Source: Drosophila miranda (taxonomy: Eukaryota > Arthropoda > Insecta > Diptera > Drosophilidae). From it: 64,000 nucleotides of DNA. Of this stretch, positions 12,456 through 23,550 are shown one piece after another. The stretch spans positions 9,408,001-9,472,000 of the forward strand of contig NC_046673.1 of the NCBI RefSeq assembly GCF_003369915.1, in the 5' to 3' direction. The notes under the pieces are model-generated. The model saw only the letters and a list, made by a program, of their open reading frames with translations, was not told the DNA's origin and made no database searches. The translations under genes and the position numbers were made by a program. Position 1 is the first letter of the stretch. Each line of letters begins with the position of its first letter.

Positions 12456-13100
12456 TCGATTCCAAAATAAATTACACTTTAAATTAATGGTTAGACACAC
12501 TTACCTTTCCATTCCCCCTTGGCCTCACTCACCCATCGAGAGCGTTAGATATTACTTGTTGTGGGGTATTGATTTACTCTTTAGGATAAAGATCCGGTCT
12601 AGACCCTATTGGAGGAACATCGCAACATCAGTTGGCTGTAGAAATGGAATTGGTTTTTTAAAGATAAAAGGAAATGATCGCTCCTGTACACGTAGACCTG
12701 CCTGCCAACCAATATCTGACGCATCTTGCCATCGTCTCCTGGTCGAAGATAAGCGCCATCGCATGTTTGACTGCCCCTATGATGGTTTGCAGCTCGGATC
12801 AGTCTATCGTAGCGCGCTGCACAGGATTTTCCTTCCTACCATGAATTGGTACAGAATCAGGATTTATATACAAGAAACTAATCAAATGCATGAATAGGCA
12901 AAAAAAATGCAATCTAAGACAAGGTCTTTATTAGTTACGTTTGAAAGCAGCTTGGAAAACAGTATCTTTATATAATATTAACGAAATAGGGTATAAAAAT
13001 GCCCATACTCTGTTTGACAAGAAATGAGTCTTCAAATACCAGCAACAAAATTTTTTTTTTTGTTGAACATTTTTGTTGAAACCTTGTTTTTGTCAAAATA
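12456..13100. other. Spacer with one unexplained minus-strand open frame
   Basis: From 12836 down to about 12600 the minus strand stays open and has coding-like composition (RYDRLIRAANH, then DDGKMRQILVGRQVYVYRSDHF in part), with a TATATAAA sequence about 35 bp upstream. There is no good start codon at its head and no family resemblance I can name. It may be a gene remnant. The rest is AT-rich. Confidence 0.3.
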
Positions 13101-13352
13101 AAATACATGCAAGTACTTAAAAGTAGTTAATCTTGAAAAAAATTGATTCATCAATCGTATAAAATTATGATGGCATGGCTAAATGTTCTATATAGCTGAG
13201 AATATTCGACGGAAGATCAAAAACGAGGAATATGTAAAATAGAACTTGAATACGTCAGTATATTTACGGTACATTTTTAAAATGAGACGGTATATTTTGG
13301 TATATTTCTGAGGACGGTATATTTTAACGATAAATCCGCGGTCACACTGCTC
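13100..13352 (-). repeat. Inverted full-length copy of the dispersed promoter-module repeat
   Basis: The reverse complement of this stretch reproduces the 2890-3140 copy in order: Motif 1 (CGGTCACACTG at 13339-13349 on the plus strand), CGGATTTATCG, GGTATA elements, TATTCCTCGTTTTTGATCTTCCG, then the GCCATG word and the ATTGATGAATCA end. The DRE is degraded (ACGATAAATC). Motif 1 points right, toward ari-1. Confidence 0.75.
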
Positions 13353-16080
13353 CGCTCGTTTTCCTTCTCCTATTTTCAAAAAAAAAAAGTCATTCGTAGC
13401 CCAAAGTAAGTTGAAAGTGATCTTCTCTTTTCCCGCTAAAAATAATTCAGAAAAACTAGTGATCGAATTTAAATTAAAACTGATGTTAGAAAGCCATAAG
13501 ATACTTCAAACAAGACAAGCCAATCCAATTGTAAACTGTACAATTGTTTTATACGTTTGTATATATGGGTGCTCTTACCCTCAGCAAAGTTATTTTGTTT
13601 CTAGTCTAAAAGAACTAACAAGAATCATCGTTAGACATAGAAGAGTAAAAACGTGCTAGTTTTAGTTTTCGTGGTTTAAAGAGGAGTGTCAAAAACCTTA
13701 GGAAAGAATGGGGGACGTTCGTTTAGGCCGCACCAAGTCGTAAATGGGTACAGTTGCCTTTGAAAGGTTACTCAACGCATACATGCTCGGTTCGCAAACA
13801 CACGCCACGCGCACAAAATGGTGGTGACCTATTAATAATTTTCCCTCTCACTGCTCACCGCTCGCACTCGCGTTTTGCTCTCAATCTCTCAAACTAACTG
13901 CAAGTGTGGTGGGCTTGGGCTAACTGCCGAGATCATCTAGATTCTAGACTTAGTTAGTTGTTAGTGTGTCCATATTGGTTATTGCTTACATTGCTCATTT
14001 TTTCTATTTCTTCTATTTCAGAGTGTTTCAAATGGTTATCAAGGGGGTAAAAGTAAAGGGGCGGTGTGGTTAATAGTAAATATAGCTTCAGAGATCGGCT
14101 CGACAGACAATGATATTTTATTTATTTGTTTTTGCGCCCTAGAAACACCGCGTGTTGAGTTGCTCGAACCGTTTTCCGAAGCCAGAAAAAAACAAAACGA
14201 AAAATATAAATGAAACGTGGGCGCAAAGATGAATTAAAAAAAGAATAATGAAAGTTACTCCGAGTTTCAATCAATTACAAAATTGCTTGGCACGCGGAAA
14301 AAGTATTGTTTTTCACGGCTGACACGTCTGTCTTTCTGTTGAACACGAAAAAGAGTGAAATGAAAAACGAAAGAAAAAAAAAAACATAAAAAAAGAACAT
14401 GCCTTAGACGTAACGTTTTACGAGCCTAAATACAAAAAAAAAAACAAAAGAAAATCAATCAAACTGGGCAAAAGTCAAAAAGGCACGTAAAATGTTGCAA
14501 AAAAATGCATTGCAATGGTAACGTTTTACGAGCCTTAAAAAATCTCAAAACAAAAAGATGTTTGATAAATTTCGTATGACTCATGAAATGTGATACGAAA
14601 TTTGTTGATTATCGCCGACTTGTTCAGAGCAGGATGGAGCTTAGAGAGGCGATCTCTTTCAGATTGGTGGGTACACCATTTAGAAGGAGATGAAAGACGG
14701 GCGAAATGGATCAGAGCGAGCGCGCAGATATGGCACAGAACGAGTCGGCTATAGTGGTGCTGCAACATCTAGTATTTACTTCTACTGTACAATAAATTTC
14801 CCAAAAGATGCCAGAAATAAAGATTTAAAATATAAATCAGTTGTTTTAATTTCAATCATCACGCATTGTCCACCATTTTGTTGGCGCCAGAATTCTTGGC
14901 TTTGAACACAATCGGCTAAAAGCGGCGTTGTACAGCACCAGCCTAGTCTTCAGTATGACCACACTGCCGACATGGTGTGCGAATTATCTGATAGGTGGCG
15001 CTGTGTTGACCTCGAAAATCGAAATCGAAAATGAACGTCTCACAATGAACTTGTCTCGGAATGAACAGGCAGTGTTTTTCCTCAAAATGAATGTTTCAAA
15101 ATGCTCGTGTATTTAAATCGATTTTTAAAATTGAAAGTTTAGGATATTCATAGTTGGCAGCAATGTTCTCAAGGACTTTGATATTTCGGACATAACTGTA
15201 ACAATGAACCATTACTCGTATAGATAATTTTAACTGTGGCAAGTGCGTAAAAAGTCAACAATAAGTCATCATAAGCTTTCTGTCTATATATATGTGTGTG
15301 TTTGTGTGTGTGTTGTGTGTCCGCGTATGTGCCAAATATGCATACATAAGCGCGTACGTGTGCCAGTGCGAGTGTGTGGTCTTTGCCTTGAAAAAATCAT
15401 ACCATCTGTGTACAAAACAATTTGTGTATCATATGCATACATATATGCGCGCATGTATATAGATATATATGCCAGCAAGTCACAACAAAAACAAAGCATG
15501 TTAAACTATTGTTGGGTTGTTCTTTTTTGTTTATGATTAGAAATTATATTATTCGATTTGGATATTCGGATTGGTATTACCAGCTAGATAGGGCCCTCAG
15601 CATTAAAAATATACTTCTATCCGATTAATCAATCAATTTTCTAAAGATTGGCTCATTATAAGTACTACCTTTCGTGAGATTGTTTAGAAAATATGGTTTT
15701 AACAAAAAAGGTCAACAAAGATTTCAACAAAATTGAATACTTTTTACTACATCGTAACTACACAGAGATGTAATTATCAATAGAGCCACCTGACGAAAAA
15801 CCCGTTCATGAGAGAATGCTCCTAATGTCCATAACGCGTTTTATAAAATACTAGAAAACAATACAAATATCGCTTATCCGATACTATCTAAGAAAGTTGC
15901 AAGGTGTGCGACCTAAAGAGGGAATAAAATCGAACAAACTTTAGGAATAAATTAGTAAAAAATGCAGCTTATTCAGTCAATTGAACGATAAAAAACCAAA
16001 ATTAGTTATACGTGTAGCCAGAAAATCTCGTCTTTAATGTGACCGCAGACTTTGACATTTTTTGACATATAATGATAGAT
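13353..16080. other. Spacer upstream of ari-1
   Basis: No gene recognised. It contains a leader-like stretch at 13850-14000; two copies of a 17 bp word, TAACGTTTTACGAGCCT (14411 and 14519); a CTCF-like AGGTGGCGCT (14993-15002); a GT-rich microsatellite (15290-15330); a distal-half copy of the dispersed repeat (about 15545-15665); and a Motif 1-like GTGACCGCAGACTTT (16038-16052). ari-1 may start at the Motif 1 of 13339 or in this last segment. Confidence 0.45.
14993..15002 (+). promoter_or_regulatory. Candidate Drosophila CTCF site
   Basis: AGGTGGCGCT matches the known dCTCF core AGGTGGCGC. It lies in the spacer separating the RpII215/e(y)2 gene block from ari-1. A single core match is weak evidence of occupancy. 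Confidence 0.35.
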
Positions 16081-16384
16081 GTGTTATATATGTATATATA
16101 TATATGTATATAGAGCAGCAAGGGGAAACTACACAACACAAACCTGGCAATATTTTAGTCTTTAAGTGCAACTAGTGCAACAATTTTGGACCAAACACAA
16201 CAAACACTGCAACAAGAAGCCACAACCGACCACCCCCACCCCATCCGCAACGGAACGGGGAAGAAAGTGCGTAAAATATCTAATCAAGAGGTAAACAAAA
16301 GCAGTTTAGTGAAAAAATAATTAAAATAAAAGAACCAACTAAATCGTTGCTGAGTGTATTAATATCCAAACATACAATACAGCC

Positions 16385-18135
16385 ATGGACTCGGATAACG
16401 ACAACGATTTTTGTGACAATGTCGACTCGGGCAATGTCTCGTCGGGCGACGATGGCGATGATGATTTTGGCATGGAAGTGGATATGCCCAGCTCCGCGGA
16501 GCGCCAGATGGATCCCGATGACTACCAGTACAAGGTGCTAAGCACAGAGGAGATTGTGCAACATCAGAGGGAGATAATCGATGATGTTAATCTGCTGCTT
16601 AAGGTGAGGCGAGGCGACATTTGCAGATGACCACACATGCTCATTTGTCTGCCTGTGTTGTGTGTGTGTGATTGCATTTTTGATTCTGTGTGTATGCGTG
16701 TGTGTGAATCAACCTGCCCCACCTCCCCCCATTCTTGCCAGCCCCTTTGCTGCAGATCATGTATAAATTGAAGGTCAATCTTGCTCTTTGGTCCGAGGGA
16801 GTGCCTCATTTTGTATGGGTCTGTCGTCTGTCTCTACCCAAGGACAAGGTCGCAGCTTGGCATTCGTTTTCTATTTAATCCGTGATACCATGTTGATCCA
16901 ATCCGTACTTTTGGCCTGCATTCTCCTGCTCTTGCAGAAGTATTTTATTTGTAACGTATTCTGTGTAATCTGTCCATTCTGAAGTCGCATGCAATCCATG
17001 TTGTCGATTTGCCCAATTGTCCAATTGTTCTCTCATTCCACTGCAGTGTAATATTCTGCAATATTTATTTGGCATCCGCATCCCAATCCAAATCCCATTC
17101 TGTTCACTCTCTGCTTTTGTAATTCCCATGCTTCGATCGATCAGCAGGGTCTGATGGCGTCGTCCGACTATATTGATTTTGGCATTGATTTCAAGGCCAA
17201 TTTGGGATGGACCCCATCATCAGCATCATCATCCTGCTACTGTTGCCCAACCACTAACAATCGTTTTGCTTTGTCTCGTTCTTTGTTTTATTTCTCTGCT
17301 GTGGTCGCACTCGAAGCTCCCTACCACAAAGACGCGAATTCTGCTGAATCACTTCAAGTGGGACAGGGAGAAGCTATTGGAGAAATATTTCGATGATAAC
17401 ACCGAGGACTTCTACAAATGCGCACATGTCATAAATCCCAACAACGTCACCGAAGCAGTCCGTCAAAGAGTGAGTACTTGCTGCACTTACTGAAGCCCAA
17501 TTAACTTATATCTAATCTCCACTCTATCCCTCCCCTTGCAGACCACACGAAGCCAGTGCGAAGAGTGCGAAATATGCTTCTCTCTGCTACCGCCAGACGT
17601 AAGTTCCGTCCACAAATGTTCCCCGACAGCTACTGGATACTACTGTGGGAGAGCAGTATGGAGGAAACGGAAACATCGACAACATGTAGACAACGAGAGA
17701 AAGCTCTTTCATTCCAAGCTGCCCAGTTGCAGTCTTTTAGATACATAAATTAGAGGCTCAATCACTGAAATAAGCTGATTTTCTTACTCGTAGAGTATTG
17801 GGGGAGATTAGATTCGTGTAGTTGTATGTAAAAGCCACAAGGAAGCATATTCCCCATAGACCCCATCAAATATTTATATTCTTGATCTGTCTGTCTGTCT
17901 AGATCTGACTGAGCGCCTAGATCTCAAAGACTATAGGAGCTGCTACAAGTGCCCTGCTTATGGCGAGATAAACATCGTGTCCATGCCACGCCACTGCCAC
18001 TGCCACGAGGCAGAGTGGTAGAGCCAAGTCCTACTATCAATATTCGAATCAATCAAAATGAAAAGCTCTTTGATAGCTTATCAAGCAGAGCAGACGCGAA
18101 TCGAACCAAACAGGAAATGAGCGAGCCCCATTCTC

Positions 18136-18185
<50 letters not shown>

Positions 18186-19513
18186 GTTTCTCTGTAATGC
18201 AGTCCATGACCGGATTGGAGTGCGGACATCGATTCTGCATGATTTGCTGGCGCGAGTATCTAACAACGAAGATCATGACGGAGGGTCTGGGCCAGACCAT
18301 ATCGTGCGCGGCGCACGGCTGTGATATCCTAGTGGACGATGTGACCGTTACCAAATTGGTGATCGATGCACGGGTGAAAGTCAAATACCAGCAGCTGATC
18401 ACCAACAGCTTCGTGGAGTGCAACCAGCTGCTGCGATGGTGTCCGTCCGTCGACTGCACGTACGCGGTGAAGGTGCCGTATGCGGAGCCGCGCCGCGTCC
18501 ATTGCAAGTGTGGCCATGTGTTCTGCTTCGCCTGCGGCGAGAACTGGCACGATCCGGTCAAGTGCCGCTGGCTAAAGAAGTGGATCAAGAAGTGCGACGA
18601 CGACTCGGAGACGTCCAACTGGATTGCGGCCAATACCAAAGAGTGTCCCAAGTGCAGTGTGACCATCGAGAAGGATGGCGGCTGCAATCACATGGTGTGC
18701 AAGAATCAGAATTGCAAATACGAGTTCTGCTGGGTGTGTCTCGGTTCCTGGGAGCCGCACGGCTCCTCCTGGTACAATTGCAATCGCTATGACGAGGACG
18801 AGGCCAAAACGGCACGCGATGCCCAGGAGAAGCTGCGCTCATCGCTGGCCAGGTAGGTTATCGCTTAGTCTTCAACCTTCAACCACTTTTTACCCTTCAA
18901 TGACGTATCCCATCTCTGTATCTGTCCAACATCCAGGTATCTACATTACTATAATCGCTACATGAACCACATGCAGTCAATGAAATTCGAGAACAAATTG
19001 TATGCGTCCGTGAAGCAGAAGATGGAGGAAATGCAGCAGCACAACATGTCCTGGATAGAGGTATGCTTCTCAGAGTCTTCTCTGTCTGTCTGCCTGTGGC
19101 GATTGCCCTAAGAACCTTTGTCCGTTTGCAGGTTCAATTTCTGAAAAAGGCTGTCGACATACTTTGCCAGTGTCGCCAGACTCTAATGTACACGTACGTG
19201 TTCGCGTATTACTTGAAAAAGAACAATCAATCCATGATATTCGCTGATAATCAAAAGGATCTGGAGTCGGCAACAGAGACGTTGTCCGAGTACTTGGAAC
19301 GTGATATTACATCTGAAAATTTGGCTGATATTAAGCAGAAAGTGCAAGATAAATACAGGTCTGTCGAGCCAGAAATCATTCATGCGATGACTCCCGTTTT
19401 CACCATCCCATTTCTGTTCCATTCGTTGCAGGTATTGTGAAAAGCGCTGCGATGTACTGCTCAATCACGTGCATGAGGGCTATGATACGGAGTGGTGGGA
19501 TTATACAGAATGA
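16385..19513 (+). CDS. ari-1: Ariadne-1, RBR-type E3 ubiquitin ligase (503 aa)
   Basis: Seven coding exons: 16385-16603, 17317-17469, 17542-17598, 18203-18852, 18937-19060, 19132-19358 and 19432-19513. All junctions are in phase and give 503 residues, the D. melanogaster length as I recall it. The N terminus is very acidic ([17 protein letters not shown]). RING1 begins with CEECEICF near residues 130-136 and continues across an intron into [12 protein letters not shown]. The IBR region has [17 protein letters not shown]. The Rcat/RING2 segment has [18 protein letters not shown], whose GGC cysteine (about residue 304) is the thioester-forming residue by homology. The Ariadne domain ([13 protein letters not shown] onward) follows. 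It transfers ubiquitin with UbcD10-type E2s (family knowledge). A (TC)n tract abuts the exon 4 acceptor. Confidence 0.97.
18138..18196 (+). repeat. (TC)n microsatellite abutting an ari-1 splice acceptor
   Basis: About 25 TC units run almost to the AG at 18201-18202. They effectively form the polypyrimidine tract of ari-1 intron 3. Confidence 0.85.
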
Positions 19514-21640
19514 CGAGAGTCATGGATAGATAATGATAACTAAGCTAAGCCAGCGATGTATCGGACACGAGTGTAAAGCAAGCTGAAAACCTTTCCCCAC
19601 ATGCCCATGCCCATCATAGCCCATGCTCATAGCCGTACCCGTACCCGTAACCGTACCCGTACCCCATCGGGTAATCCCAACTGAATCCAATCTAAATTTA
19701 AAGTTACCCCCCTTAGTCTACACGCCCCCCCCCACCCTTAAATAGTATGAAGATTGACAAAGTGTAAAGTGAAGCCAGAGAAAGGCATGCCCCAGCGAAG
19801 GCACAGTAACAGGACCGGAACCGGAAACGGAAATGGAAACCAAGTCGCAATTGAGGAAAACATTTCAGAATAATTGTTAATACAGAAAGAAAACTATATT
19901 AAATATATTAATATACAAGAAAACATGCAGGAAGACGTAACTACGGCATGCCGTAATTAGTTATACCCTTGCAGCAATTAGCTATCAGCGGAATTATTTG
20001 TGTAATTACAGCGGCCAGATATGTACTATATCCGTGGTCTGCCATAGAAACAGACGGGAGTGGAAGACGGGAGAACATGCCTGTATCGTCTCGGCTGTGG
20101 ATGACCTGGCTGGCTCCGACCCTCTGCAAGGGTATAAATCTATATGGGTGTATATATATTGGATATATGTACAAAATAGTTTCCTGCGTCCCGCAGGACA
20201 TGCATCAAATCAGAACAGAACAGAATACAGAATACAGACCAGTGACCACCACACATAGATAACAACAACAAAGGACACAGATCAATGAAAGTCAGACCAG
20301 AAAGGCAAACAGATCAAGATCAATCAAGATAATACAGCTCAAAATCAATGTCACAAAAGGATCGATCTTCATCAACAGCATATAATACTTATAGTAAGCG
20401 AATAATCAACAGTTAATGAAACTTATTTGATGTTAACCAATTGCAAAACAAGATCTTCATGTTATCCAAGCAACAAGAAACCAAAATCGAAACGAAAACC
20501 GAATGCAAATGCAACAAAAACAAAAAGTTAAACTAGTAAATTTCCATTTCAATGTCCACAAAATGAGATACAAACAATAGAACCTAAAGAATACGAAACG
20601 ATGCAAGTGTAAGCGGAAATACTTATGTAGTTGCCCCAAACCCCGAGACCCCGATCCCCAACTTTTGTTATTTTAGCGTCCTAGTAACCCTTTGAGGCAA
20701 CCTTTCCACCAACCATCCATCTAACCATCGTGCAATCTTCTGTCCGCCTCCAACCTCCACCCTCCCCACACACAATGCATGCGGTTCATACTCGCACAAA
20801 ATTGTGTCTTAGTTTGATTAGTTCTTTCTTGTCCCTCTTTAAATTTATTTTGTTTTCCCCACTTTAAATAAACAATTGTGCTTAGCATATGGAATGGAAA
20901 TGTTTCAATTCAAATCGAAGTTACTTCGTCATTTATGCGATTAATCCAAGGGGTACAACAACGGACTATGGAATATGCAACCGGATGGCAGGATAAACTT
21001 AACTTATGGATGCGATGGAACCAGATACAGATGCAGCTACAGATACAGATACAGATACAGATACAGATATATATTAGAACATGTAACTAAATATGTATAG
21101 ATATTTGAAGAGTGTATAGCCAAGATACCTACAATACCTACAATGCATGCATACATATGTACATACTATATATGGCGAGGCCTCCACCTCCTTCTGTCGA
21201 TCGCATCGCTGTACATACTGCAGATTTGTCCATGGTTTCCCATTCCCCGACTGGCACACACGATCCTTTAACCAACATTTCCCTATTTTTCAGCCATCTC
21301 TCTATTCTCAAGCCAGTATAATTTTTCAAAAATAATTAAAACAATCATAAGAAAGTAACAAAAGGAAAGTGAAAAGACACTCATTTATTGATGTAAAAAG
21401 TTTAAAGTTGTTCGAATTACAAAAAGCAAGAAAACCCGACAAAACGGAATACAAATATATTTAAAAAACAAACAAAAGCAAAACAAAAAAAAAACCAAAA
21501 ACAATTGTAAAAATATGAAAAACTATGTATGTATAATTAAAGATGAAATGTTGCAAAAATTAGTGAAAATAAAAATTCCAAAAAAATCCAATCCCAGACA
21601 TTTTCCAGCCATCTGCTAATCATATATATAAGGGGGTATT
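19514..21640 (+). other. Probable long 3' UTR of ari-1
   Basis: After the ari-1 stop the sequence becomes A-rich and lacks open frames or splice patterns. It includes a run of CCGTAC/CCGTAA units (19630-19670), an AGATAC hexamer tract (21025-21070) and candidate poly(A) signals (TTAAATAAAC near 20867; AAAATAAAAATTCC near 21568). The extent is inferred, not shown. Confidence 0.4.
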
Positions 21641-23312
21641 TTGGGAGGGATAATAATCATAATAAATGATAAAAAGCGTTGTTGAATATCAGCCATCTCT
21701 GGCAGTTCTAGTCTCCGACCCAGACGAGGGCGCGTGCATATGTAAAGGGATCTCTCATAGTAGTCTCTCCTCCGATGAAACCATTGTTGCAAAACAATAA
21801 ATCCTTCTTCACAGAGAAGGAAAGCCAGATCTGGTATGATAAAGACCAGTCGGAGCTGTGCAGTGGGTGCAGTAAGGGATTTGGGTGGGGAAAACTCTCA
21901 CTTCCACTTGGGGAAGACATAATTTTGTACACAAATATTTCGATTTTCCTTGCATATTATTCGATTTTTAACAGAACTGGTGGCCTGCATGTTGCCTCTA
22001 CATGATCGCTACAAAGGTGCTGCAACGTCGCAAGAGGACCAGAGGACTTTGCCTTAGTGCCGCCGCAATAGATCTAAGATTTAAGATCATGGAAAGCAGA
22101 ACATAACGACAAGAAAACATTTATTTAAAGCCGATGTTCAAAGGAAAACAAAGAGGACTAATAAGAAAGAATTTTAGAATATGGTAAGCCATAGCCATAT
22201 GCCACTTTTGCATGGTAATAATTGGTTTATATTTAGTAATATGGACCGACTTCAATTGTCATGTATCACAGTAAGATCCATTCGAATTTCGAAAGCAGTT
22301 ACAACATTAACTTCCGGACGAAAATGCAAAGTATTCTTCCTCCGGAAACCACACGTATCTCTCGTCTTTGGCTCAATTGCTCAATTTGATTTTGATAGAT
22401 TCCTTGACCCTTGGATTGAAGTTCGGAGGTCTGTCCAAAGGAGAGCAAAGGGCGTACGAGTGAACAATTTTAAGAGAGTTGTGGTTCGATTTTGAGATAT
22501 CGACCAATGAATATCTCTAAAACTTTCTGTAACGCTCTTAAAATGCAAATGGATCTTAAAATGATTGAAAGGTATTAGTTTGAATTTGCAATTTAGTTTG
22601 TAGAATGCTGCATATATGGGTATTTCCGCCAAAATGTCCACCATGCCAAAAATACTTCAAAGTCAATAAAAACATTTCCAAATACGTTTGTCCCGATATT
22701 ATTTTCTAAATGTATTGAATGTTATCCAATTTAACCAATTGACAAACTACTTTATTAACTTTGATGTGGAAATCTGTTAAAATCAGCAACAAGTTAATTG
22801 ATTCGGTATTATTCGACATTTCATGTCATCCTCTATTATTATCTCCTATACAAAATATGATTTTCTATAAAAGTAATTCCACAAAGTCGATCGGGCTTTT
22901 TCTCTATCTTTCATAACAACATGAAATTAACAGACACAGGAAAGTGAGAAGAAATTCGACGATTATCATTAAAAAATCACGTTACAAAAACCGATGAACT
23001 TTAATTTTTTATAACGATATTTTAATATTGATCCAGCTAGTATTTTTTGGTAGATTTTTAGCTGTGGAAGAGGTACCTCCCAGCTCCCATCGCTGGTAGG
23101 GTAGTTTGCAAGCTATCCAAACATATTTTTTGTTTATATTATTTTTATTTGATATACAATATATATATAATATATAGTATCGATATATAATCTGGTTCAT
23201 TTTTTCTCTTGAGGCGATGAACCGAGCCGAACTGAACGGCAATCGAACCAGTTCATCGAACCGTTCTTATCGAGTAACTAGTTCGATAGCTAGTCTATTA
23301 ACCGAATCGCGA
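21641..23312. other. Intergenic spacer between ari-1 and PI4KIIIalpha
   Basis: AT-rich, with no gene, RNA gene or strong repeat recognised. Near 23210-23290 there are short self-similar words built on GAACCG and CGATAG. Confidence 0.35.
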
Positions 23313-23323
23313 CGGTCACACTG
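23313..23323 (+). promoter_or_regulatory. Motif 1 core promoter of PI4KIIIalpha
   Basis: CGGTCACACTG is a perfect Motif 1 on the coding strand, about 230 bp upstream of the PI4KIIIalpha ATG. Motif 1 marks start sites of TATA-less Drosophila housekeeping genes, so transcription probably starts just downstream. Confidence 0.7.
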
Positions 23324-23550
23324 GCCGACAACAAAAAGATTCACCAAAAGATAGTTTAAAATCCGAATTACGACGATGACGAACGCTTAGATAGATTATT
23401 TAACCCTCAAAATAATCCGTAAGGTGGTTGTTAAACGAAAGCGAACGTGCCACGCCCCTCAGACAGAAGGGAAACAGCCGTAAAAGCATCAAGTAGCCCC
23501 CCACTCAGTGTCACAGAGTCGCGGTGGTGAGGAGGAGACCTGGAGGAGAG

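Noticed and set aside
12448-12897. 149-codon plus-strand frame after zinc-finger paralogue B
   Set aside because: It begins inside the paralogue's last codons in another frame, has no domains and covers the paralogue's poly(A) signal.
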